The position numbers and the translations under genes are program-made. Below, piece after piece: positions 48,855 through 60,720 of a stretch of DNA of 64,000 nucleotides. Below the pieces are notes generated by a model that ran no database searches, was not told the DNA's origin, and was given only the letters and a program-made list of their open reading frames with translations. Within the stretch, counting starts at the first letter, position 1. Every line of letters begins with the position of its first letter. The DNA is from Cymbidium sinense (Eukaryota > Streptophyta > Magnoliopsida > Asparagales > Orchidaceae): positions 41,487,648 through 41,551,647 of the forward strand of contig CM038221.1 in the NCBI GenBank assembly GCA_021442155.1. The letters run 5' to 3'.

Positions 48855-49560
48855 TCGACCTCTTCCATAATGGTTAACGACATCGAGCGAAGACTCTGAC
48901 AAACAACCTATGATAGGTCAAAGGTCCTTAGTGGACTTCCTACGATATCTTCCACACAGGTTAACGTCATCGAGCAAAGACTCTGACAAACAACCTAGGA
49001 TAGGTCAAAAGGTCCTTGGTGGACTTCCACGACCTCTTCCATACGGTTAACGCCATCGTAACACCGACAAACAACCTCGGATAGGTCAAAATCCTCAGGA
49101 TTCAAATTGACCTCTTCCATACAGTTCATTGGGTAACACTCGACAAACAACCGGATGGGTCAAAATCCTCAGATTCAACTCTTCCATAGTTAACGCCATC
49201 GAGAAAGACTACAAACAACCCAGGATGGGTCAAAGGTCTCGGACTTCCTACACCTCTTCCATAGTTAACGCCATCGAGCAAAGACTTCGACAAACAACCA
49301 GGATAGGTAAAAGGTCTGGTGGACTTCCCACGACCTCTTCCATACAGTCGCCATCGTACCTGACAAATAACCTCGATAGGTCAAAATCTCGCCACTAATT
49401 CGACCTCTTCCATACGCGTCATTGGTAACACTCGACAAACAACCTGGATGGTCAAAATCTCGCCGATTAATTCAACCTCTTCCATTGCAGTTAACATCAT
49501 CGGCACATCATTGAGCAAACACTCGACAAACAACCTGGATAGAAAATCCTCAACGACGCG
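48855..49560. repeat. Internal tandem array 1, nine degenerate ~68-91-bp units
   Basis: The anchor GACAAACAACC (or close variants) recurs near 48898, 48985, 49066, 49142, 49210, 49289, 49362, 49434 and 49525. Each unit carries CCTCTTCCATA, GTTAACGCCATCGAGC and GGATAGGTCAAA in that order. Units vary by small deletions. Confidence 0.88.
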
Positions 49561-49907
49561 CCGACTATCGTGGTTTACCGCTGACAACCCTGCCGGCCAC
49601 AACCTCAGTGGCCACGCTGACTGCTACTGCCGCCATCGCTGCCACTATCGCTGACAATCCCGGTCATCGCATTGTCGCCGGTATCCGTGTTGATTATCGA
49701 CGCTGGCCGCAATTGCTGACGTTTTGCTGTTGCAATTACACTTCGGCCGCTAACCACTGCATCACTGCTGCTGATCTCCGCTGACATCGCGGCATCTCCG
49801 CCGGTACCATATCGCCGGCAATCTCCGGCTACCACCATCGTGGTTATCCTCACAACCACCATCGCCGGCCGCCATCGCCGAGCAGTTAACCCACTCTCGG
49901 TTATCGT

Positions 49908-50325
49908 CTTGATCACCTCCACCTCGGTCCACGAGGTTAACACCTCTTTCGAGGAAAATCGGAGCCCAGATGAACTACGGGTCTTGATCGCCTCAACCCG
50001 GTGGTCGACGAGGTCGGTTAACACCTCTTTCAAAAAATTGGAGCTGCCGTATGAACTACGGGTCTTGATCGCCCAACCCGGCCGGCCGAGGGTCGGTTAA
50101 CCTCTTTCAAGGGAAAACTGGAGCCTGCCATATGAACTACGGTCTTGACGCCTCGATCCGGTCGGTGACGAGGTTAGTTAACACCTCTTCGAGGGAAAAC
50201 TAGAGCCTTGCCAGATGAACTAGTTTTGATCGCCCATCCGGTCGGTCCGACGAGGTTAGTTAACATCTCTTTCGAGGGAAAACGGAGCTCAGTATGTATG
50301 GGTCTTGACGCCTCAACGACCTTCT
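49908..50325. repeat. Internal tandem array 2, five ~80-bp units
   Basis: GTTAACACCTCTTTC-type anchors at 49936, 50017, 50096, 50177 and 50259 give a very regular 79-82 bp spacing. Each unit also has GATGAACTACGGGTCTTGAT and CCGGTCGG-like boxes. The unit is unrelated to array 1 apart from the GTTAAC word. Confidence 0.88.
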
Positions 50326-51051
50326 CAAGAAGAGAAGGTGCCTTCTCCCTTAGCCCTGGGGTTTTATAGACCTTTTAGGGGCAAGGGTAAAAGCATCCAA
50401 ACCCAAAATCACTAAACCGTTTCAAAACCACTCAAAACGGGTCAAAACGGGCCAAAACGGACATTTTGCGTATACACGCTCCTCATGCACGCTGCCATGT
50501 TTGATCGACGACCGTTCAGATCCGCCATCGCCATGTCATACACCCGCTTCGGCCCGTTGTTCAGCGACGCCAGCAGACGTGTTCAGGCTTTCGGCCTTCA
50601 TGGCGACCGTGACGGCCATTCCGCCGCCGGCCGACGACGCTGACCATGCCCGCTGCCGGGCGTTTCTGGGCCAAGGACGGCTGACTATTTTCATGACTGT
50701 TTGACCAGTCGAATCCGCTCTAACCTTTATAGTTTCACACGAAAAGGTCCGCAACACCTTTCTTCAGCCTATAAAACTGCGTAGCCCACTAGCAATTTCT
50801 TGCAGCTCATTCTGCGTAATCCAACCCGAAACCTTGTGCCCGCAAACGCTCGTAAATATCCGCATGGGTCCGTAACCTTGAAATTTCGCGCTCGCACATA
50901 CTTACACATATTTGGCAGATTCGCTTCAGAATATAATCGGCTTACATGAAGATCGTTCTCTCAAAATATGGTTAATTCTGATTTCATTGAAGAATTTACT
51001 ATTTTGAAGTATTGTACATATATTTTGATGATTGAGATAATATCATCCAAA

Positions 51052-51061
51052 ATAGGAGGAA
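51052..51061 (+). promoter_or_regulatory. Polypurine tract of the non-autonomous element
   Basis: ATAGGAGGAA directly before the 3' LTR start TGATATGAC. Confidence 0.65.
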
Positions 51062-51875
51062 TGATATGACTAAAATTCCTCTACAAGACGAATCTTGATC
51101 AAGCAAGTAATCGAATCAAACCGAGATCAAACACTTAAAATATCATTAGAAACTTTGAGACATCACTTAAATTCTTAAAAAGCTCTCAAATATGGAGTGT
51201 TTATAGTCAATCGAGTGTCTCGAATGGGCTCCAACAAGCCAAAGATCTTACAATTTCATTTAAGCATTCAAATACACAAAATACATCATATGATCGAGGA
51301 ATCATCAGTCAGCCCGATTGGAGGAGTGGTTCGGATTTTGCATGTATTTATAGACGCCACTCCTCCACCTATAAATAGCCCTCATTCCTCACGGAGGCCA
51401 AGCTGAAGGAGAAGGGAGGCCAAGCAAGAGAGAGGAGAGAACTCAAAAGATCCTCCAAGACGACGTTACCACTGACGGTTGTCAACCACCGCCGCCATCA
51501 GCCGCCACCGCTGATCCTCGCCGTCGACCATCAGCCGGTTATCATCGACCACTATCGCCGACATCATCACAACATCGTAAACAATGTCGACAACATCGCC
51601 GCCAATATCGCTCAACATCGTTGCCAACATTGTCTGCACAAGAATCGCTGTCCCTTTCTCATATACAATTCGTAATCCTAGTATCGGAAGATCTTGTACT
51701 CAAACGTATATAGTGGAAGCTTTTTACTGGGCTAGCCGCGTGGTTTTTTCACTCTTTTCGAGGTTTTTCACGCAAAAAATTGAGTTTTATTATTCACTCT
51801 TTAAATACGTGTGTCGGATTTTCCAACGTTTGGGAAACTTTTACTCTACCGCAACTGGTTTTCTAGCACGCAACA
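51062..51875 (+). repeat. 3' LTR of the non-autonomous element (814 bp)
   Basis: TGATATGACT to AGCACGCAACA, followed by the target duplicate ATATT. TATA box at 51369. Confidence 0.88.
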
Positions 51876-51880
51876 ATATT

Positions 51881-53766
51881 CTAATTGCAGATAAAGTTAA
51901 CTAAATCTGGACTTGTGTGAAGGACCAGCTAAAGTAGTTTATGGCCTGACATTAATCTGATTTGTACTATCTATCGAATAGTTGTAAATAAAAATGAATT
52001 GAGTGTTCGACAAACTATTCATAATTCGGCTTGATTATAGTATATTTATGATTATTTGATAAACTAATTGAACGAACTTGAAACACTTTTGTAAATACTC
52101 GATTATGAGGTGAACAAAGTTGAAAATACTGATTATGAGGTGAACAAAGTTGAACATTTTATCGTTCGGTTCATTTATATTCATGAATAAATTATTTAAA
52201 GTTTTTGAGAACAAGCTCATTAGGGAGTTTGATTATAGCTCGATTAAAGCTTGTTTGTAAACGATATTGTTTAAATTTTATTTTATAGGTTTATTAAGTT
52301 TTAATTGATACAACTTGTGTATATTTCTCAATTAATTACTCACGAACAAGCTCGATCAAGGATTGATTAAAGTTTATTTATTTTATTAAATTAGATGCTC
52401 ATAAACAAGTTTGATAATCCCAATTTGAACATATTGCATAAACAAACTCGAGTTGAGCTCAAGACGGATTTTTTTTTTAAATGAGCTCAAGCTTGAACAC
52501 TATTTTAAAAGCTCAAAATTGAGAATGATAAACAAGTTTAAACTCGAATAAGATTATGCTCAGCTCGAGCTCAATAATGATAAATAAGCTTGAACTCGAA
52601 TAAGTATTTACTTTACTCGATTGGATTCGATTGCAACTCTACTATTGGATTTGATTTTCGAGGATTTTATTTATGCCAATTTTGATCAAATGCTTATGGA
52701 ATTGTGAGAACAATGTTTTTATCATTTGGGTGAATTTAAGGAGTATTTTTTTAATTTAAAGAAAATTTCTCTTGGATTTAACACAAATTAACTATAGTGC
52801 TATTCTTGTATTAGATAAAAAATTAATATGATACACCAGTAACATAAAAAAATTAATGGTGTATCAATAAAATCACTTTTTTTTTGGATGGTATATCAGT
52901 AAATTTGAATATTGATTTATTTGTTCATTTATATTTTTGGGCATGCTCATTTGTTATTTAATAAATAGTTTAATTTAAAAAATACTTATTTAATGATTAT
53001 TTAATTGAATGTTATTGTATTAATTTTTTTTATAACTTATACACCTTAAACATTATGTACATTAATGGATGTATATAAATGACAAAAATATCAAATATAT
53101 AATTACATTGGTAAATTTATTTTCTTATATTAATATTTAATTGTCTAAAATAATTAAAGTAGCACATGATGAATCATATTTATTTTTATTAAATTATATA
53201 AAGCTATGTATAATAGTTAGGCTATATATTTAAAATTTTAACATTAAATTTATAATTAATAAGGCTTAATTAAAGTTTGATTTAGGCTAGGAAAAATAAA
53301 AAATAAGCTTGAAAGAGATTTTTAAAACTTGAGTTATATTCAGGCATAGCTCAAACTAAATAAATAAACGAACAAATTTAAATATTTGACTTGAGATTTA
53401 CATCCCTATCTTTTTTATCAAACCTAAAAGATATAATTCATGAAATCAAATATGCAAATTGCTACTACTTTCAATTTACAAAAATGATAACATATGATTT
53501 TATATTTGTAGTAGTTGCAACCAATCAAATATTCATGTTAAATTTTTTTTTTTGAGGATAAATATGCTTAAATATTCATTTTAGATCAAAATAATTACTC
53601 TTATATTCATATGTTATTGCAGTCAAAGTTGATCGTACATGAACCCTAGTTTAAACTATAGTTTGAACATGACTTGAATCGAGTTTGAACTACACTCAAA
53701 TAATGGTTTAAATAAGGTCCAAATAAGATTTGACTAAGCTCCTAACTTTATAAGACCCACCTCATA
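51881..53766. other. AT-rich repeat-derived stretch
   Basis: GAGCTCGA/AAGCTTG-type words recur between 52200 and 52640, and a 24-bp block GATTATGAGGTGAACAAAG... is repeated in tandem at 52102 and 52132. CTCGATTGGATTCGATTGCAACTCTA-like and GATTTACATCCCTA-like endings at about 52620-52650 and 53395-53410 look like decayed DNA-transposon ends. No gene was seen. Confidence 0.35.
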
Positions 53767-55199
53767 TGAGATTGATTTTGATGATAACAAATATATGTTC
53801 AAATGTTACTGATCATTTTAAATTCAAATATGCATAAAAATTCTTCAACTCTAGATAAAATTAAATGATTCATTCAATTTTAAATTTATCATTCTAAAAT
53901 CATCTATATTTTCTATATCATAAAATTGTAATTATTCATTAAATTATCCATTTTAGATAATATGAACTAAGTGCATGAGATAAGTTCCATTAAATGTGTT
54001 CAAGCAAGATAAATTATGTTTAAAGTTCATTAAATCATTTTCATGCTAATCATAATTTTTATTGCATAAAAATTGAATTATACTAAAATTATCCTTTTCT
54101 TCTCTCTCATATTATCATTTTCATATTAACATTATTTTGGCAGAATTTTTTAATTCATTTTGTGTAATAAAATGTGTGAATTTCATTCAAATTATTTTCA
54201 TATAATATTCCTTTATTTTTCATATTTTAAAATTCATTTATTTAAAATTTTGAATTTGAATTATTTTTGAATTCAAAATTTTCATTCATGACATACTCTT
54301 GCCAAATTAATTCAAATCTTCTATAGAAATTTTTGAACGTCCCAAGCATGATTTATTTTGATTATTTAAAGTATAATTAATTTATTAGAAGTTATTTTAA
54401 ATTTAAATTCAAATCAGCCCTCTTTTTCAAAATAATTCCTTTTTAATTAAGTATATTTTAGGAAATTATTTGGGGGCTAGCCACTTCAATTCAAATTTAA
54501 ATAAATTTATATATTATTTAAACATTCAAAAAGTATATAATATAATCAGCTTGGATCCTAATTGATTTATTGCATTAATTTAAGAAATTCCAATTTATGG
54601 CAACTCCCTTAGCTGAATTTCTTATGTGATTTTCTAAGGATTTGTTTTATTCAAAATCTCCTCATTCATTTATCTTCAATGGACCTCCCTTGGACGAAAT
54701 ATTCATAGGATCTTCTCTCTTGTTTCTAGCCATGAATCCCATTCATAATACTTCTATATTGGCTTGATTCAATTTTGTGAACGAGCCTCCTGAATATTTT
54801 CTTGGTCGATCCAATATCCCTTGGATTTCAAATTCAAATTGCTAACTAATCAATTTCCCTCTCATTATATCATGCTTCGGCTGACCGTAGACTCTTCCCT
54901 CTTATATTTAAGAGCCTTGTTTCAACTTGAAAAAGGTTCCCTAGCTCTACTATTTGCTCTTGCTCTCTTGTTCACCTTCTCCACCTTGGTCGATCCTTGC
55001 TAAAGCAAACTTTTGGAGATTTTATGGTGATTCAAGTGAAAACATTCATCATCATTCTTCCCTTTCCCTTGGACATTAGTTGGCTTGAAGATTGATTAGG
55101 AAAAGTGAAGGATTTGTGTGTTTCTCTCCTTGGCCGAGAGGTTCAACTTTGTTTTTGAATTCTTAAAGTGCTAAGTTTCTTATATTTCTTTATCTCTTC

Positions 55200-55556
55200 T
55201 TGGCTTTGAATTATATAAGGTTAATTTAATTATACTATGCTTATTCAATTCATGATCCTTTAATTTCTTATTTGGCTAAAAGCTAACATAAGAAAATTGA
55301 ATTATTCTGTGTTTAATCATTTTATATTCCATTATTTTAGTTTTGTTGAAAGCTAACTGAAGGATTTTAATTTTTATGTGCTTAATCATTTCACTATCCA
55401 TTGTTTATGTGTTTGGTCAAAAGCTCTTACAAAGACTATTGATTTTATAGTGCTTAATCATTTAAATATTTTTGTTTATCACCTTGGCCTAAAGTTTCTA
55501 ATTTGTTGGTTAAGTTTGATTGTGCTTAACATTACATCTCACTTATTTATCCACTT
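55200..55556. repeat. Five degenerate ~71-bp tandem units in the copia leader
   Basis: TTGGCTAAAAGCT-like anchors occur at about 55200, 55272, 55343, 55413 and 55484, each followed by an AT-rich block with TGTGCTTAATCATTT. Spacing is 70-72 bp. Confidence 0.75.
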
Positions 55557-56445
55557 GGACAACCACTTCATCACTATTTTTAAATTAATTTGTGCTTGTG
55601 GTTAACTTGTTTTTAATTGATTTACATAAAAGTTATGTGATAGCTTTCTTGTGGTATCATTCTAATCTTTATTCAAGTGATTATTTAGTTATCCTAATTG
55701 CAAATTCACTTATGATTTAGATAAAAGTTATTTTGCGTGAAAAAGAATTCAAGTTATAATTTTGTGATTTAACATTGCATATTAAGTTGATTCATATTTC
55801 ATTTAAGTTTGTATTTAAAAATCAAATAAGAAAATCATTTAAAACTTTTAAAGATCATTCAAAGAAACATTAAGTTACTTACTTGCATCAAACACTTAAT
55901 TGAAATCTTATTTTAATTTCAATTTAAAATTAAAGTGAACTCTCTTTCATTAATATTCAGTTGCCTTAATATTGGTATAATTTGGGTTGTGAGTGCAAAA
56001 ATCATTTAAAATTGAGAGTTAGATATTTAGATCTTTTTTTTTTTGCCTTGTTTTGATTTGTGTTGGGTTTGCACTTACCTGTTGTAGAAAAGTATATGCT
56101 AGGTTGTATTTGCCCGTGTAGAAAAGTATATGTTGGGTTGTACTTGCCCGTGAAGGAGAGTACAGAAGATTGGTTGTAATCTCATTTTGATTTAATAAAT
56201 TCTTGGCTTGGGTTGGTAAGTGTGGACGTAAGCTGGTTTTTGGGGTTGACCAAACTACATAAAAATCTTTGTGTTCTCTTTTTTACTTTTTCTATACCTA
56301 TACTTTTCTTTATTGTTGCTTATAAATTTTGTGGAAATTTAAGGAATATTTATTTACAGTTAGTTTTAATACAAAGTATTCGAATTAAGTTTTAATTTGA
56401 AAATATTTTTAAATACCCATTTTAACATCCCTATATTTGATTATT

Positions 56446-57480
56446 ATGGCACATGTCTTTCCTAAGGGTGCATTACTTGAAGGACAATCTAAACATAGGC
56501 TACCTTTGCTTGATAGTATTTCATTTGATTATTGGAAACATCGCATCAATACATTTATTCGTGGATAAGATTTTAGAATGTGGCATATATTGACATGTCA
56601 ATATCACACACCCACTATTGACACAAATGATTTGAAAGTTGATAAACCTTTTGATGAATGGTCTTCCAATGAAGGAGAATTAGATGAATTAAATGCAAAG
56701 GCTTGCAACATTTTATATTGTGCTTTACTTCCTGATAATTACATGAGAATTTCCATGCTTACTATTACAAATTTTTTTTGACATAAATTAATTCTTACTT
56801 ATGAAGGTACTAACGAAGTTAAAGATGCCCACATAAATAGATTAGTACATGAGTATGAATTATTCTACATGTTATCGAATGAAAGTATTTTGATATGTAT
56901 ACATGTTTCATAAAAATTATTAATACTTTGCATTCACTTGGAAGAAAATATAAAGATCAAGATTTGATTTATAAAATTTTAAGATGCCTTCCAAAAGAGT
57001 AGGATACAAAAGTTACTGCTATTAGTGAAGCTAAAGATTTGACTATATATACACTTGATCAACTTTTGGATCTGATAGCTTATGAACATTTTATAGTACA
57101 AAGAGATCAAAATGACTCTATCTAAAAGAAAGATAAAGGAAAATTAATTGCTTTACAGGTGGAAGACAGTTGTGAATAAAATTCCTCTTGTTCAGATGTT
57201 GATAGTGATGAGATTGCAATGCTTTCAAAGAAATTGAGAAGTATGATTAGAAAGAAAAAGCACAGGCATTGAAAGTCAAAAAAATTCATAAATTACCTAC
57301 TAAAAAGTTGACTGCAGGTGAAGGAATAGTATGCTATAATTGTAAGAAGCGAGATGTATAGAATTGATTGCCCAAACATTGCTGATAAAGAAAAGCAATC
57401 AAAAAAGAAAAAGGCTTGGAAAATAAAAAAGCCTAATAAAAAAAGAAAAGAGCACTTTGTTCAAATTCTAATTTAGAAGT
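56446..57480 (+). pseudogene. Copia gag pseudogene (UBN2-like)
   Basis: Reads MAHVFPKGALLEG, PLLDSISFDYWKHRINTFI, a stop, then MWHILTCQYH, FDEWSSNEGELDELNAKACN, LTYEGTNEVKDAHINRLVHE and, in other frames, ILRCLPK, ITAISEAKDL-like text and VCYNCKKR (a broken CCHC knuckle near 57330). These are the consecutive blocks of plant copia gag. Inactivated by stops and frameshifts. Confidence 0.75.
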
Positions 57481-57599
57481 ATCAAGTGAGGACACTTCAG
57501 AGGAAGAAGCAAACAAATGTTTGATGGCAGATGTGGATACTTCAAGCGAGGTATGTGAAGATATTTTTTCTGAAGAATTATATTATGCATTTAATGAAG

Positions 57600-59258
57600 T
57601 AGCACATAAATATAAAAGGCTAAAAAGAAAATTCAATATGTTAGATATGCTTTAGCTTCAGAAAAAGAATGTGCTGATTTAAAGTCTAAGAATGATGCTT
57701 TATTAGATCAATCAACACTTGTGAAGAAATTGAAAGAAGATAATTTATTACTTCATGCAAAATTAGATACATGTATCAAATCACATTCACATATTCCGTT
57801 CATTAGAAATAAGTCATCAAATGAATCAAAATCATTTAAACTTAGACCTTATGCAAGTACAAATGCTATATGTAATTTTTGCAATAAAAAAGATCATGTA
57901 TCTTTTGATTTTCATGCAAAAAGATCTCAAGCACTACCAAGATCAAATTATATTTGGATATTCAAAAATAAAAATGTAATAGCTACACATACCACACAAC
58001 ATTCATTGCACACTTTTCATTTGGATGTTGGCCCAAACATGTTTGGTTTCCAAAAGTTGACCCCTGGTTTTATTTTGTAAGTATGCCTTTAAATTAAAAT
58101 CAAAGAAGGCATGTGGTACTTGGACAATGGATGTTCAAGACATATAAGGTGATAAATCTAAATTTTTTTACTTTAGAATCTTGAAGAAGGGTATGTAGTT
58201 TATGGTGATAATGCTATAGGAAAAATAGTTGGCATTGGTTCTTCAATAACATTAGATAAAGTTTATTTTGATAAAGGTTTAAAGTTTGATATTATTTCCA
58301 TTAGTCAATTATATGATAAAGGACTTGATATTGAATTTCATGCATCTTTTTGTATCATTAGAAATAAAGAAAATGTTTTGCTTGTTGGTTATATATACAA
58401 AAATGTTTATCTTATTGACTTTGAAAATACTTGTGATACTAATTTAAATTTACTTTATTTCAAAAGTTCACATGATGAAGTTTGGCTTTGGCATAAAAGA
58501 TTATGTCATATTAATATACATTCTTTAAATAAAGTTGCAAAACTTGATCTTGTTGATGGTTTACCTGAAATAAAATTTTAATCTGATTATGTTTATGATG
58601 CGTGTATTTATGAAAACATTCTAAACATTCTTTTTTTTTTTAAAAAAAAAAATTGTTTCTACTTTTAGACCTTTCAAATTATTGCATATGGATTGATTTG
58701 GTCATGTTAGCACTACTAGCTTAGGTGAAAAATTCTATGGACTTGTTATTGTTGATGATTATTTAAGATTTACTTGGGTTATGTTTTAATTCATAAAAAT
58801 GATGCTTTTGAACATTTTAGAAAATTTATTAAGCACATTCAGCATGATAGAAGTCTTCATGTTAGTAAAATTCAAATTGATCCAGTGGTGAATTTGAAAG
58901 TAAATATTTTGAAAATTAATATGATGACTTTGGTATTAAACATAATTTTTTTGCTCCTACAACCCCTCAGAAAAATTGTATACTTGAAAGGAAAAATAGA
59001 ATTTTAATTGAATTGAGTAGAGCTATACTTGATGATTATAAATTGCCTAAATATTTTTGGGTTGAAGTTGTTAACACTACCTATTATGTGATGAATCATA
59101 TTTATTTAAGACATATTCTAAACAAAACCTCTTATGAGTTATTTTTCAGCAAGAAATCTAAGATTAGGTATTTTCATATCTTTGGTTGTAAGTGTTTCAT
59201 TTTGAATAATGATAAAAATTCATTAGGAAAGTTTGATAGTAAGTGTGGTGATGGTATA
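57600..59258 (+). pseudogene. Copia protease/GAG-pre-integrase/integrase pseudogene
   Basis: 57720-58080 encodes a coiled, Lys-rich stretch (LVKKLKEDNLLLHAKLDTCI) and a C-x2-C knuckle. MWYLDNGCSRHI (about 58115) is the protease-side DSGCSRHM-like box with Asn for Ser. DEVWLWHKRLCHINIHSLNK (58477-58535) is the GAG-pre-integrase HRRLGH box. The integrase core follows in pieces: HMD, stop, FGHV, VIVDDYLRFTWV, AFEHFRKF, then NRILIELSRAILDDYKLPKY, FWVEVVNTTYYVMNHI and RYFHIFGCKCF. It breaks off after KFDSKCGDGI. Confidence 0.8.
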
Positions 59259-59639
59259 TGTTGACCTCACTTTTGGAGTGAGGATTCAATTTTCCCATCA
59301 TAGACCTAGGAGTCTTCTAGACACTAGATTCTTCTTAGTCATAGGACACTTCTAGTAGTTATGTGAATACTCAACCCAAACTAAGGGACTTAGGAGGATT
59401 CACCATTAGATTAGGCTATGACTTAGGACTAAGGAAACCTACCTACCTTATGGACTAACATGAAATCCAAAACCAACTTCAAATCAATGCAAAACCAAAC
59501 CTCAAATCAAACCAATACTAGTTGAATCCAATCTCATATCCAAACTCCAAGCCAAGATCAAACCCATCTTAACCCTATGTCCAATCTATGGATTTGACCC
59601 CAAACCTCCTTCAATCAAACCAAACTCAATTGATTTTCT

Positions 59640-60720
59640 CAAACTATTCAAAACCCTCATTCCAAACTCTACAATCAAGCCAATCAAACCCATTGGCTAA
59701 AATCAATTCAATTAACCCAACTTAGCCCATTTGAACCCAAAATATCCAAATGAGCTAAAATACAATTAAACCCAAACAAATTGCAACTAAAGCCACAAAT
59801 AAATAAATCAATTATCAAACTCAATCAAACTCAATTCAACCCAAAATCAACTCAATTGACCCATTAGGCTCACTTGACCCAAAGTGACCTAAGGGACCCA
59901 TTTGAGCCAAACTCCAATGCAACCAAAATTGAATTGAACCAAACCTTCCAAAACCTCCTATAGTTATTGTTGATCATCCTTGATTGGTCAATTACAATCA
60001 ATTGGGTTCAAACCAAGTCAATTTGATAATTTGACCCAAGTTAACCCTTTTAGCCCACATGAGCAAAATTAAACCAAATCCCATCTGGCATCAAATTGAT
60101 TGAAACCAATGATTCATACCAACTTCAAATTAATCTTTGAACATAACTTGACCACCAATTGGCCAAACCAAGTCCAATTGGCCTCTTGACCCAAGTTGAC
60201 CCAGTTTGACCTAAAAGGCCAAATTGGGTCAAATCAAATTCTAATCAAATTGATTGAAATCAATGACTCAAATCCATTCCAAATTGACTATTGAACATGA
60301 TTGAACACTTGGTGACCAAGTCAACCAAATTGACCCATTTAGCCTAAATTGACCTAAGGGGTAAATTTGTCTAAATTATTCCTAAATCTAAATTGCTGAA
60401 ATCAAAGCCTACAATCATCTTCAAATGATCAATTGAACCTAAACCAACACCTATCCCAAGCCAATTTGTCCAACTTGATCAAATTGGTCAACTTAGCCCA
60501 TTTGACCCATATGAACCCATATGAGTCAAATTCAAATCTAATGCAAACCAAACCAAACCAAACCAATTAAACCAAAATATCCTAAATACTCATTTGAACT
60601 TATCTCAACCCATGGCATGATCCAATTTGACCAATTGGTCAACTTGGTCCAACCTAGCCCAATTTAACCTACATGGGTCAAATTGAGCCAAATTGAACCA
60701 AACCAAGCCCAAACCCATTC
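59640..60720. repeat. Degenerate tandem array, ~140-175-bp units rich in TTGACC
   Basis: CAAATTGATTGAAACCAATG-like anchors lie near 59927, 60092, 60246 and 60388, with further weaker units on each side. Within each unit TTGACCCA, AACCCATTTGA and CAATTGGTCAA words recur. Confidence 0.65.

Larger units (their letters stand above)
47720..51875 (+). mobile_element. Non-autonomous LTR retrotransposon (LARD-like) with internal tandem arrays
   Basis: Two direct LTRs (47720-48486 and 51062-51875) flank 2.6 kb without any gag, protease, RT or integrase block. The target duplication is exact: ATATT at 47715-47719 and 51876-51880. A polypurine tract precedes the 3' LTR. Just inside the 5' LTR the sequence TTACTGCCGTCGGAAATTG faintly resembles the start used by Tat-lineage Ty3 elements, but a proper PBS cannot be assigned. 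The interior holds two tandem arrays (about 80-bp units) and GC-rich GCCGCC/ATCGCC-rich sequence. Mobilisation would need proteins from another element. Confidence 0.85.
53767..59258 (+). mobile_element. Ty1/copia retrotransposon, truncated by a later sequence
   Basis: An LTR-like leader begins near TGAGATTGATTTTGATGATA (53767), a start wording common in plant copia LTRs. It includes a promoter-like CTTATATTTAAGAGCC (about 54900) and ends before the gag Met at 56446. Coding order is gag, zinc knuckle, GAG-pre-integrase, integrase, which defines Ty1/copia. RT and RNase H are missing because the integrase frame stops abruptly at about 59258. The 5' LTR boundaries are approximate since the 3' LTR is not in the window. 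Many stops are present. Confidence 0.7.

Noticed and set aside
49605..50100. 142- and 86-codon frames in the array-bearing LTR element
   Set aside because: Made of the tandem units and GCCGCC-rich sequence; the translations repeat and show no domain.
48855..50325. CRISPR array
   Set aside because: Units are adjoining degenerate tandem copies without constant repeat/variable spacer structure, in a plant retroelement.
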